34,594 bases of DNA from Bryobacterales bacterium (GTDB lineage Bacteria > Acidobacteriota > Terriglobia > Bryobacterales > UBA6623): positions 1-34,594 of the forward strand of contig JAPPMC010000142.1 of NCBI GenBank assembly GCA_028819235.1, in the 5' to 3' direction. The notes under the pieces are model-generated. The model was not told the origin of the DNA and did no database searches. It was given only the letters and a program-made list of their open reading frames with translations. Position numbers and translations under genes: made by a program. Shown here piece after piece: positions 20,120 to 28,798 of this stretch (position 1 is the stretch's first letter; each line of letters begins with the position of its first letter).

Positions 20120-21385
20120 ATGGGGCAGAATGGCGCTCCGGGCATGCACGAGGACTGGCGGTTGCTGACGGCGTTCCTGCCAAGCAATTGGCGGGATCTG
20201 GCAGCGACCAGCGGGGCACTACAGGGGCTGCGCAAGGACGAGTCCCCGGAGAATCTGCTGCGGATGCTGCTGATCCATCTGGGCTGCGGGCACACCCGGC
20301 AAGAGACCGTAGTGCTAGCAAGGATGGCCCAGCTCGCGGACTTGTCCTCGGTGGCACTGTCGAAGCGGCTGAAGCAGTCGCACAAGTGGCTGCGAGCGCT
20401 GTGCATTGAGCTGTTTCGGGAGCGCGGCTTGCACTTGGGAGGGATCGGGAATCAGTTCCGTGCGGTGGACGCCACCGCGGCGAAGGAGCCGGAACGCTCC
20501 GGATCGTTGTGGCACGTTCTTTACTGCTTGCGGCTGCCCGCGCTAGCGTGTGATTTCTTCAAGCTGACCGAGACGAGTAAGCCGTTCTCGGGGGAAGCGC
20601 TGCGGCAGTTTCCGATCAGTGAAGGGGACCTTCTACTCGCGGACCGCGCCTACTCAGCGGCCAGCGTGATCGGATACGTCGCGCAGGCGAGGGGCCGCCT
20701 GACTGTGCAAGTAGACACAGATGCACTGTCGTTCCAGACGCGACAGGGACAACCCTTCGATCTGCTCAGTCACGTGCGGCTGCTGGGCGCAGCCGACGAC
20801 CTCGGATCTTGGGATGTGAAGGTGGTCACTCCGGAACAGGCAATGGTTCGGGGAAGGGTTTGCGCTGCGCGCAAGACGGAAGAGTCCATCGGAATCGCGC
20901 AGGAGGGCATCCGAAAGCATGCTCGCCGCACAGGCAAGCGGGTTAGTCCTGATTCTTTGGAGTTCGCCCGCTACCTGATCGTCTTCACAACCTTCCCGAC
21001 CGACCAGTTCTCGACTCGCGCCGTACTGGATTCGTACCGGCTCAGATGCCAAGTGGATTTGGTGCTCAAGCGCTTCAAGTCGCTGGGCCAGATGGGCCAT
21101 TTGCCGAATCTTGGTGATGACAGCGCCAAGGCTTGGCTGTACGCCAAGCTACTGGTCGCCTTGCTGGTAGAAAAGCTCATCAGCCATGCAACCGCCGCTA
21201 CCCCGGAGAGTACTGACTGGCAGTGCCGACGCCCGCATAGCACCTGGCGCGAGTTTGAGTTCATGCTCAACGAAGTGTGTCGAGCCATCGAGCCGAATCT
21301 GTCCCTGAGTCAGACCCTAGCTGGGCGGAATTCCATCTTCGAGGATTCCCAGAGCTTGAAGAGGAGCGCGACTCGGCAGCCATAG
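20120..21385 (+). CDS. IS4-family DDE transposase with Asp in place of the third catalytic Glu
   Basis: This transposase has about 421 aa and the IS4 layout: first Asp117 in RAVDATAAK, second Asp175 in LLLADRAYS, and the C-terminal signature SYRLRCQVDLVLKRFKSL. In that signature Tyr306, Arg309 and Lys320 keep the Y-(2)-R-(3)-E-(6)-K spacing, but the glutamate position is Asp313 (codon GAT). The frame is open from 20015; starts at 20120 and 20144 are both possible and neither has a strong ribosome site. No internal stop is present. A Glu-to-Asp change at the metal-binding site often weakens such enzymes, so activity is uncertain. I could not find terminal inverted repeats or a target duplication by eye. 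Confidence 0.85.
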   Translation: MGQNGAPGMHEDWRLLTAFLPSNWRDLAATSGALQGLRKDESPENLLRMLLIHLGCGHTRQETVVLARMAQLADLSSVALSKRLKQSHKWLRALCIELFRERGLHLGGIGNQFRAVDATAAKEPERSGSLWHVLYCLRLPALACDFFKLTETSKPFSGEALRQFPISEGDLLLADRAYSAASVIGYVAQARGRLTVQVDTDALSFQTRQGQPFDLLSHVRLLGAADDLGSWDVKVVTPEQAMVRGRVCAARKTEESIGIAQEGIRKHARRTGKRVSPDSLEFARYLIVFTTFPTDQFSTRAVLDSYRLRCQVDLVLKRFKSLGQMGHLPNLGDDSAKAWLYAKLLVALLVEKLISHATAATPESTDWQCRRPHSTWREFEFMLNEVCRAIEPNLSLSQTLAGRNSIFEDSQSLKRSATRQP

Positions 21386-21556
21386 ACACCGGGCGGAAGG
21401 TCCGTGAATGCCCGGGGGGCGGAACGGAACATGACCGGCACATCGAGCACAGTTCCTGATACTGGCTAACAATCGCAGTGGCATTCTCGGCCTTCAGTCA
21501 GACCAGCGTTCATGGGGACGACACCAACGGGCTGGTGCGACCCGGTACAGTCCTCC

Positions 21557-21594
21557 GCTTTCGATTGCAGGTAGCTCGCAATTCCCTCGAAAGC
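21557..21594. repeat. Imperfect inverted repeat (hairpin)
   Basis: GCTTTCGA (21557-21564) pairs exactly with TCGAAAGC (21587-21594), and the adjoining TTGC pairs with GCAA inside it. The loop is 9 bases, with a 5-base bulge on one arm. It sits downstream of the transposase, so it may be part of an element end or a terminator. Confidence 0.6.
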
Positions 21595-21616
21595 GAGGCC
21601 GTCCCCCTGTCCGCCG

Positions 21617-21648
21617 CTCTTCAGCACTGGTTCTCTTCAGCACTGGTT
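21617..21648. repeat. Exact tandem duplication of 16 bp
   Basis: CTCTTCAGCACTGGTT is present twice back to back (21617-21632 and 21633-21648), with two further bases of a third unit. It lies outside any accepted gene and looks like recent slippage or a small duplication. Confidence 0.8.
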
Positions 21649-21942
21649 CTAACGTTGAAGCTAACCGCCCAATTACGCCAGGGAATGCATCGGATGTGAT
21701 GAGCTGACGGTTCTGGGCCGATTCGTGATGATGTTCGGCCCGGAGCAAGGCTATCCTCCCCGAGGTTTAGGCGGCCACGGAACCTCCAGCCGCTCGATCA
21801 GGACGCCGGAACCGTGCATCAAGGCCTCGGTGTCTGTCCGGTTGCGATCGGAGGCTAGACGCGTGAACAGTCACCGTTCCGGGTGCTGCGTTCCGCTCGC
21901 CCCGGTCATTCAAGGACTTACATGGGCAAGAGGCGTTCAACA

Positions 21943-22683
21943 CTAGGCATCTCGCCCCATCGGACGACTCTGGCCCGTAAAGTCTCGGAGTCGCTGCTCC
22001 AATAACCGGATCCTGTCCTTCGCAGCGCTCGCTTCGTCCCGTGCGGCGGTCAGTTGCTCCTCCGTAAGCCTCCGCTGACGGTCGGATTCCTCCAGCGCAC
22101 CGTTGGACTCCTCGCCCGTACGCGGGTCGCGAAGCACCAGCACCGTCGCCCCGTTCCGCCTATCGGTGCGCAGGTCCAATCCCAGCACACTGCTCCGCAG
22201 GTATTCGACCCCGCCCGTGCCTTCGACCGACTCCACCCAGCGATAGCGGCCTCCCCTGACACGGTAGCCCTCCAATGACGACCCCATGATTGTCCCGTCC
22301 GGGTCCAGCCGCCAATACTCCCGCACGCCTATCGCGGCGTACTCCTTCGCCTTGTGCCGCGCGTCGTTTTCCGCCGTCGACGGCGACGCCACCTCCAGCA
22401 CAAAGTCCGGTGGTTTGCCTTCCTCCCAAACCCCGAATGTAGGGCGTTTCCTTCCACGCCCCACGCCGAACACCACGTCGGGCTGCAGCCAGGCCTGCTC
22501 GTCGCCGCGCCTGTACTACACCGCCAGCTCCATGGCCACGAGCACGTCGTCGCGGTCCCTGAAATGGTGCTCCAATGCCGCCTTGGCCAGTCCTACAGCG
22601 TCACGGTGCCAGACGCTCTGCGCGATCCAATGCCGTTCCGGATATTCAACCGCGTCGGGCTCGCTAGCCACCGCTTCGACCAC
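21943..22683 (-). pseudogene. Uma2-family (DUF820) PD-(D/E)XK nuclease gene broken by one amber codon
   Basis: The downstream part, about 178 codons, is a clear Uma2-type protein: PPDFVLEVASPSTAEND, KAKEYAAIGVREYWRLDPDG and a charged coiled-coil tail. Reading the same frame upstream gives the normal N-terminal half (SVWHRDAVGLAKAALEHHF, then VLVAMELAV), interrupted only by TAG at 22516-22518. The next residues, YRRGDEQAWLQPDVVFGVG, continue perfectly. Homologues normally read two tyrosines at this point, so a single TAC-to-TAG change is the simplest cause. A GTG at 22683 is the likely original start; an in-frame stop at 22711-22713 limits the frame. Uma2 proteins are putative endonucleases that are abundant in some phyla and of unclear role. 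A truncated restart at a downstream GTG is possible but would lack the N-terminal core. Confidence 0.85.
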
Positions 22684-23224
22684 CGTCGCGACCGCTGCCG
22701 GGTATCCTGTCTAACCGGACGTCATGACCGAGATGCCGGAGCGAACTGCACGCAAGTGCCGTTGCGACCCACCATACAACCGCAGTCGCGGGAGTCAGCC
22801 CATCGTGAGGTCAAGGGCGTTGGGGCTCCCGGCAGCGCTCCGCCGACAGGGCTGGGCACAGGACCTCCGGCAGGCCAGCCTTGATGGCGGAAGGACCAGC
22901 GGGCAGCTGCGACCAGGCGATGTCCTGCGACTGGCATTGCCGGATCCACGCACAGACTCGCCGTGGATAACCAAGCGCTGACGGACCGCCGGCGCGGGCT
23001 GGCCGAGGCATTGACCGGGAGCGCATCGGTGGGACAGGGGCAGTTAGTCGGTCGGGTTCGCCGACGGCCATGCCGAGCACGGGCACAGGCGGTGCCTTGA
23101 CCGCATGCGACTCACTTCTGCCGAGGAACCTAGAGGCCGCGTGCGGCTCATGCATTCCATCGGTGGCCAACTCGCCATTGGACGTGTCTTGTCGCTAGGA
23201 GGAAGACGCCGTCCCTAGTGAGGT
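22684..23224. other. Gap without a recognisable gene before the recombinase remnant
   Basis: I see no family features in any frame. It may include further decayed pieces of the recombinase, whose N-terminal half is missing, but none can be read. Confidence 0.45.
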
Positions 23225-23530
23225 TTGCCTATAAGGGCAATCTCCTACCGAGTCTTCGATGTCAGAAACTTTGAGGAAAAGGTCCAGACCATCGCCAGCC
23301 CAGACGAGGTCGCGCTCTTACTCAACGCCGTCAAAGCTTGCCCTGCCACGGCATCCATTGCACCTCTTAGGCCGCCGGCCTGCTTGTTCTTGAGCCTCTC
23401 AACCTGCGCCCCACTGGCATCGACTCCCGACGGTCCGTCGTCCGTTTGGTGCACGGCAAGGGGGCCAAGGACTGGGACCAAGACGGGTTCAAGCAGTTTC
23501 CGCCGACACCAACAACGCGGTGCCCGTGCA
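23225..23530 (+). pseudogene. Tyrosine recombinase/integrase remnant with a frameshift
   Basis: Two pieces in different frames read like the start of a tyrosine-recombinase catalytic domain. The first contains VQTIASPDEVALLLNAVKAC (about 23279-23341). The second, in another frame from about 23371, reads AAGLLVLEPLNLRPTGIDSR and continues VVRLVHGKGAKDWDQ, which resembles the usual GLRVSEALNLRPxDIDxR...GKGxKDR block. The first catalytic Arg of that block is not preserved, and the C-terminal H-x-x-R and Tyr are absent. The sequence runs directly into the start of the AAA+/nuclease gene. It is a dead fragment that marks past integration at this locus. Confidence 0.7.
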
Positions 23531-23552
23531 ATACTTCGGGTCGGCGGCAAGC

Positions 23553-25154
23553 GTGAGACACTTCAACACTGAAGGCCCCGTCAACCCCGCTAAGCACTAC
23601 TGCATCCCGCCTCTGGAACGTGTGGACTTGGCGGAGATCCTGTGGCTGATTCAGAGAGAGAAGTACTTCATCCTCCACGCGCCGCGCCAGACCGGGAAGA
23701 CATCCACACTTAAGGCCCTCGCCGCAGAACTCAACGCCACAGGCGAGTACCGCTGCGTGTACGCCAACTTTGAGGTTGGCTTCACCGCACGGGAGGATGT
23801 GCCGCGGGCCATGCGTGCGATTCTCGCAGAACTCGCCGATCAGGCCAGCGTGATGCTGCAAGACCAGTTTGTTGATGAGTCGATGCTCAACATACTGGAC
23901 AAGTACGGGGGCGATGCGGCGCTAAGGATTACGTTTGCACGGTGGGCTAGAGCCAGCCAGAAACCGTTGGTGCTGCTGATCGACGAAATCGACATGCTCT
24001 TGGGCGACTCCTTGATCTCCGTTCTGCGTCAGATCAGGGCTGGCTACGACCAGAGGCCGGACGGCTTCCCTCAGAGCATCATCCTGTGCGGCGTCCGCGA
24101 TGTCCATGATTACCGCATCTACTCCAGTTCGCTTGGAACGAACGTAACTTGGGGCAGTGCCTTCAACATCAGAGCCGAGTCGCTGCGGCTGGGGGACTTC
24201 ACCGAGGGACAAGTGCACTCGCTGCTCGCCCAGCACACCGCCGAGACGGGCCAACAATTCGCGTCGAGCGTGATGGACGCAATCTGGGAACTCACCCAAG
24301 GCCAGCCTTGGCTGGTCAACGCCTTGGCCCTCCAAGCCTGCTTCAAAGACAAGGTCGGCCGGGACCGCAGGCGCCCAATCGGCCATGCCGCCATTGATCA
24401 GGCCAAGGAGACCCTCATCGTTAATCGCGTCACACACCTAGACCAACTCGCCAACCAGCTCAGCGAGGACCGCGTCCGGCGCGTAATCCTGCCCATGATC
24501 GCCGGCTCTGTCAACAACCGCTACTCGGAGCGCGATCTGGAATACGTCCGCGATCTCGGATTGGTGGTGGCCTCCGGCCCCGTCCGCATGGCTAACCCCA
24601 TCTACGCCGAGGTCATTCCCCGCGAGCTGACCCTCGCGCAGAATTCGGAACTCGAGAGCCTTGTCACACCCACTTGGTATGTCCGCAAGGACGGCAGCCT
24701 AGACCTCCCGAAGCTTCTCGAAGCGTTCCAAGGCTACTTCCGCGAGAACTCAGAATCGTGGCTGGAGCGCTACGGACACCGCGAAGCCGGGCCCCATCTG
24801 GTGCTGCAGTCCTACCTGCACCGCGTGGTGAACGGCGGCGGGCGCATCACCCGGGAGTACGCGGTCGCCCGCAGGCGAAGCGATCTGCTCATCGAATGGC
24901 CGCGGCCCGGCAGCACGCTGCATTCCAATCCCAGCAAGTACGTCATTGAGTGCAAGGTGGTTGGTGAGCGCTCCGGAATCGAGCGCGTCATCCGCAACGG
25001 TCTGCAGCAGACTGCGTCGTACATGGATTTGTGCGGCGCGGAGTCGGGCCATTTGGTAGTCTTCGAAATGCGCCCGGAGAAGACTTGGGAGGAGCGGATC
25101 TTTCGGAGGGACCCGAAGCCAGATCAGGTGTCGGTCACCGTTTGGGGCATGTGA
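23553..25154 (+). CDS. AAA+ ATPase with C-terminal PD-(D/E)XK nuclease-like domain
   Basis: This protein of about 533 aa starts, by my choice, at the GTG at 23553 (VRHFNTEGPVNPAKHYCIPP), which fits the usual opening of this ATPase group. A GTG at 23520 in the recombinase remnant gives 11 more residues. The ATPase domain shows Walker A APRQTGKTS (43-51) and Walker B LVLLIDEID (139-147). A winged-helix-like region follows (about 300-360). The C-terminal domain looks like the PD-(D/E)XK fold found in AAA-ATPase-like/DUF1703-type proteins: Glu434, Asp443 in RRRSDLLIEW and YVIECKVV with Glu466-x-Lys468. Such proteins are common, often in many copies, in gut and environmental genomes; a mobile or defence role is suspected but not established. 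There is no frameshift. The gene stands alone between IS remnants. Confidence 0.85.
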   Translation: MRHFNTEGPVNPAKHYCIPPLERVDLAEILWLIQREKYFILHAPRQTGKTSTLKALAAELNATGEYRCVYANFEVGFTAREDVPRAMRAILAELADQASVMLQDQFVDESMLNILDKYGGDAALRITFARWARASQKPLVLLIDEIDMLLGDSLISVLRQIRAGYDQRPDGFPQSIILCGVRDVHDYRIYSSSLGTNVTWGSAFNIRAESLRLGDFTEGQVHSLLAQHTAETGQQFASSVMDAIWELTQGQPWLVNALALQACFKDKVGRDRRRPIGHAAIDQAKETLIVNRVTHLDQLANQLSEDRVRRVILPMIAGSVNNRYSERDLEYVRDLGLVVASGPVRMANPIYAEVIPRELTLAQNSELESLVTPTWYVRKDGSLDLPKLLEAFQGYFRENSESWLERYGHREAGPHLVLQSYLHRVVNGGGRITREYAVARRRSDLLIEWPRPGSTLHSNPSKYVIECKVVGERSGIERVIRNGLQQTASYMDLCGAESGHLVVFEMRPEKTWEERIFRRDPKPDQVSVTVWGM

Positions 25155-25809
25155 GCCCAACCTCCGTGACAGCCAGGGACGACAGGTGCGCCACAGAGGC
25201 GAGCGTCGCAGTTCGTCTGCTCACAGCCGACAACGGCCCAGCGATACGCTCAATTAAGACTGAACGCGGGCCTTCGCGGCCACCGTGGCGACGGTGGGCA
25301 AAGTTCCCTCCACCGCGGCGTACTCTTCGCCAAATGCCATCCCGCGCGTGTTGTGGACTCAGGCAGGCGGGGCTGCAACAGTTCCAGCCGATGGCCTGAG
25401 AGGTACCGTCAGGCGCACCACCAAGAAACGCTCAGCGGGTCGCCATGCTATGGAGTCACCGCCAACCCTACAGGACCGGCACACGCATCAGCGACGAGAA
25501 AATGCCCGCAATCAACATGACGCCCAACCAACGCATTCCCAAGTGAAGCTAGCGTGCACGACACCATTTTGCGATCCCGGGTGGATCAGGCTATTAAGCG
25601 GGCTTCGGAGTGGCATTGGATGGACGTGTGCCGGCCCACAGCGACCGCTCAGCGGCCAGGCCGAGCGGCAACTGAGCTTAGCCCACCCTTGCGGAGAACT
25701 CCGCGGAGCGGTGAGCAGGCTCGGCTGTTCAATTTGCGCCGGAAGCACCCAGCTTCGCGGCGGGGCGTCTATTCTTGGGCGCCTGCCCGTTAATCCCAAT
25801 ATTGTTTAC
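25155..25809. other. Gap without a recognisable gene after the AAA+/nuclease gene
   Basis: No convincing coding sequence is seen on either strand in this 655-bp stretch. ORFs of 80-95 codons are present but have no family features. A short hairpin lies at 25280-25297. Confidence 0.5.
25280..25297. terminator. Perfect hairpin downstream of the AAA+/nuclease gene
   Basis: CCACCGT-GGCG-ACGGTGG forms a 7-bp stem with a 4-base loop about 125 bp after the stop codon. No T tract follows, so a terminator role is only possible. Confidence 0.25.
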
Positions 25810-26223
25810 TTAAGAATGCCAAGCGACATTCGGCGTCCACCGGTGCCGCCGGCGAGACAGTGTCCCACGGTGCCGGACCTTGTACTTGCTCATCTTCCTC
25901 TTGAGGCCGCGGGACTTCACTTGACCGCGGCTCTGCTCGGCACGATCTTGGGGAATCTCCTCAATCAAGGCGCGACGAAGGTGCCGGTGACGCCTCGCTG
26001 GGGGGAAAGCGCCGGGGTCCTGAAGCCGGCGCCGGACCACCTGTACCGCGTGAGTGAACGAGAGGCGGTCAGGGTCCTCGTTGGCCGCCAGCGCCGCCTC
26101 GTGCAGAAAGCTGCGCACCGCAAAGTGGGCCAGCATCAGGCCTTCGATCTCCTGCTCCACCAGCGTGGGCGTCTTGGCGCACAGGATGGGGTTGCGACCG
26201 AGGATGTGTGTGTGGAGCGTCAC
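25810..26223 (-). pseudogene. C-terminal fragment of an IS4-like transposase
   Basis: About 130 codons match the tail of IS4-like transposases: LVEQEIEGLMLAHFAVRSFL, then HEAALAANEDPDRLSFTHAV and the basic end SRGLKRKMSKYKVRHRG. The catalytic Asp residues and the Y-R-E-K region lie upstream of this part and are missing. The frame begins abruptly about 100 bp from the end of the next decayed transposase, so the N-terminal two thirds have been lost. It cannot be functional. It is distinct from the intact IS4-family transposase at 20120-21385. Confidence 0.75.
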
Positions 26224-26313
26224 TTTATTTGATCGTCAGAGGGCCGATTCTCGGCGGATTGGGAGGACGCCAGAATCGGGTTGGTGTTCGAATCCGACAA
26301 ATCCCGGTTCGTC

Positions 26314-27340
26314 TCATCTGAATCTCAACACGGTCAGTAACTCGAACTCATGCGGGTCGTCCCACGTGAGCGTAACCCGGTTCCAACGCCAGTGTGCCCA
26401 AGTGCTCCAGCAGGGTGCGCAGGCTCTGTACCGGCCGCCCCTCCGTGGTGCGCTTGCTGGCCGCCTTGGCCTCCGCCACCTGCGAGACCTCCGCTGGCTT
26501 GACCAGCGAGTCCCGCCGCGCGGCGGCGGCCTCTCGCTCACTGTCTTAGAACAGCAGCGGCGCCAGCTTGCGCCGCAGGTGCCATTCCACGTAGTTGACA
26601 CCAGCACCATGCACAGGAACACGTGCCCCCGCACCTGCTCCGCCGACAGGCTCGTACGCACCATGTAGATGCCGTCCAGCCGCGCCTCGGCCTCGATCTC
26701 GAAATGCTCCGCCATATTGTTCCGGATCGCGTCGCGGCGCACAACGCAGTTGATCTCGTCCCCGACCAGGCAACGGCTGGCGCGGGCGCCACACCCGGGC
26801 GGCGATACCTTCCAAGATGTCCTCGGTGGCCCGCACCAGGGCCTCGCGATTGCGCGCCCGCTCGACCGGAGGCGCGGGTTGAGGCACCCCAGCAGGCGCT
26901 CGCCAAGGAAGTCCGGGCTGAGAATCTCAGCCACGTGGTCCTCCACCAGCACGGCGGGACGCAGCGGCGCCTTGGCGCGGGCCTTTCGCGCACTCTGCCG
27001 GGACCGCGGATGCTTCTGCAAGGGGTGGATGTCGCTGGTTTTCGGGCCGAGATCCAGTCCAAGGCCACGCGGGCGATGCCGAAGCGCTCGCGGATGGTGC
27101 GCACTTGGGAGCTGACGGTGGTGGGGCCGACGGTGTTGCGGCGAAGACCTCGACGGCGACGGGGCAGTCGTCGGCGGCGCGCAGCAGGACACGAACGATC
27201 TGGCGCTTGCGGTCGCGGCTGAAGCCGAAGTCGGCCAGCGGGCAGCGCCGCCCCTCGCAGTAGGTCGAAGTCACGTCGTAAAGGATGAGGGTGCCGCCCT
27301 GCAGGAGGAGCCGATCGCTAAGGATCAGCGTGGGGAGTCA
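26314..27340 (-). pseudogene. Decayed IS1634-like transposase with several frameshifts and a deletion
   Basis: Pieces in all three minus frames line up in order as one IS1634-type transposase. First is GGTLILYDVTSTYCEGRRCP with LADFGFSRDRKRQIVRVLL (27300 downwards) and DDCPVAVEVF. Next is RTIRERFGIARVALD. Then EHFEIEAEARLDGIYMVRTS runs directly into RGHVFLCMVL, so the conserved YKSLxxVExxFRxLK segment has been deleted. Finally NYVEWHLRRKLAPLLF and a tail ending in FELLTVLRFR. The upstream limit is an in-frame stop at 27338-27340, so the N-terminal part is also missing. The frameshifts are many, and the element is long dead. Confidence 0.8.
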
Positions 27341-27588
27341 ACATCGAGCCTAAGAGACCATCGCACTTGCCTCTTACTTCTCGACCTGTACTCCGTGATC
27401 ATCTAACACGCGAACAGGCAACGCCATAGTCGGTCTCCCGGAATCCATCCTTCCCCCCGAAAGGCCACGCGGGAGATCCCCTCGCGACGCGGGCAATTCG
27501 AGACGAAGGAGCCACCCTCGTTCGCAATTCGGTGTCCGATGTCCAGTTCCGTCCGCCCACTCTCCCCCGCTGTGCTACAAGGTGGGGA

Positions 27589-27843
27589 ATGCGTTCCAAG
27601 CTCTTTGCCCTCCGGCATTCGATTGCCCGTGCCCTTGCTGCAGGAGCGCTATTCGTGGCGCAAGCTCTTGCCGCCACCCAAGCCACAGACTTGGGGTGGG
27701 GCTACGACAACAAGACGGGTCGCATCACTCCCTGCCCGACCTCCGAAGGCGGGGACGTGAGGGTCGTCACCAGCTACACCGTGCCGGGCATGGTATGCGA
27801 GGCCGTGGACGCGCCGGTCGCGAGATTAACTTTCACACCATAG
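27589..27843 (+). CDS. Small secreted protein of unknown function
   Basis: This 84-aa ORF has a plausible signal peptide: basic MRSKLFALRHSIAR, hydrophobic ALAAGALFVAQA and an ALA cleavage site near residue 24. The mature part is about 58 residues with two cysteines (TPCPTSEGG and GMVCEAVDA), which could form a disulfide. AAGGTGGGG lies just before the ATG; an upstream start at 27532 is possible but would bury the signal. I do not recognise the family. The gene ends 10 bp before the small membrane protein gene and may be cotranscribed with it, though the two differ sharply in base composition. Confidence 0.45.
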   Translation: MRSKLFALRHSIARALAAGALFVAQALAATQATDLGWGYDNKTGRITPCPTSEGGDVRVVTSYTVPGMVCEAVDAPVARLTFTP

Positions 27844-27853
27844 GCTAGATTCG

Positions 27854-28312
27854 ATGAACATTTATTCGATCGTCGGTCTAATTCTTGATCTTATTGGCGT
27901 TCTTCTCTTGGGGGCGGACGTAGTAAGACTTCAAAGAACTAATCGCAGAAGAGCGAATCAAGGACGCGCAAGTCTTGATGAAATAGAATCAGTATATGGG
28001 GGGATCGAATCTTGGACAAATGAAATCAAGAAACAGTCAGAGTGGATTCCAGAGAGCGCGTATTCTCGACATCATTCTGAAGATGAAGTCTCATATAATG
28101 CACACCATGCACTCGACAATCTGAGGGATATTTCCTCGGCAGTGAACGGGTTAGCGGAGCGAGTAACCAAAGTTTCCATGATCCTGCACAACAATGCAAT
28201 TCAAGATGAGCGTATAGCTTCTATATCATATCGCCTTAGTATTGTCGGACTGGTTTGCCTAGTATTTGGATTTTTATTTCAGATATTCGGTGCATTGACT
28301 CTTAGTAAGTAG
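27854..28312 (+). CDS. Small two-helix membrane protein, AT-rich, unknown function
   Basis: This 152-aa protein has a transmembrane helix at each end: about 4-23 (YSIVGLILDLIGVLLLGADV) and about 127-148 (LSIVGLVCLVFGFLFQIFGA). A mostly helical, charged middle (about 25-120) lies between them and includes a stretch rich in Glu, Lys and Asn. No catalytic motif is visible and I do not recognise the family. Codon use and composition are far more AT-rich than everything around it (about 40-45% GC by eye), which marks recent transfer from another source. It follows the small secreted protein gene by 10 bp and lies about 1.1 kb before the type I restriction operon. Confidence 0.7.
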   Translation: MNIYSIVGLILDLIGVLLLGADVVRLQRTNRRRANQGRASLDEIESVYGGIESWTNEIKKQSEWIPESAYSRHHSEDEVSYNAHHALDNLRDISSAVNGLAERVTKVSMILHNNAIQDERIASISYRLSIVGLVCLVFGFLFQIFGALTLSK

Positions 28313-28798
28313 TCGGCAATTCCTTTCAGTTTAGATGCAGTTGATTCACTCGGATCCGCGATGGAGTCACCGTGGAAAATAGGGGGGGGGTAGTCGCGGA
28401 ATTGCGGACCTCTGTAACAGTTGACTGTCTGGATCGCGGAGCCCGACCCGTCAGACAGAAGAAGGGGGCTGTCAGGCGCGTCGACGGCGGGATCTGCTTT
28501 CGTGACGAACCCTAGAGCGGCAAGACAAACTCAGCTCTGACTCTCGCCGTCAAGCCACGCCCACGGCGTGTCGCGGGTGTGCGCGCTGAACTCGCCAGCG
28601 CCCGCCTCGATCTCCCCCTACCCACAGCATCCCCTCTCGCGACAGCCTGCCGTGCGGGAGCGACTCGCTGCCGTGCCATTTTGAGGCGAAGCAGCCCGCC
28701 ACTGCCACACAGGCGATAGCCGATCTCAAGCACCCACTGAAGCGCTTCCGCTCGCCGAGACGCTCCCGGCCTTCGGGGCCGAGCTTGGCGAGCTAGTG
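28313..28798. other. Gap without a recognisable gene, including a G9 tract
   Basis: I see no gene. A run of nine G (28382-28390) lies in non-coding sequence, so there is no reason to call it a phase-variable tract. The composition switches back from AT-rich to GC-rich within this stretch. Confidence 0.45.

Larger units (their letters stand above)
21386..21942. other. Gap with tandem and inverted repeats between the transposase and the Uma2 pseudogene
   Basis: I see no gene in this 557-bp stretch. It should include the right end of the IS. It holds a long inverted repeat and a 16-bp tandem duplication, both listed separately. Short ORFs on either strand have no recognisable family features. 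Confidence 0.5.

Noticed and set aside
25285..26232. Plus-strand ORF of 315 codons
   Set aside because: Its right half is the complement of a recognisable transposase tail on the minus strand, and its left half has no features.
28382..28390. Run of nine G as a possible phase-variation tract
   Set aside because: It is not within or directly upstream of any gene I accept, so there is no supported switching target.
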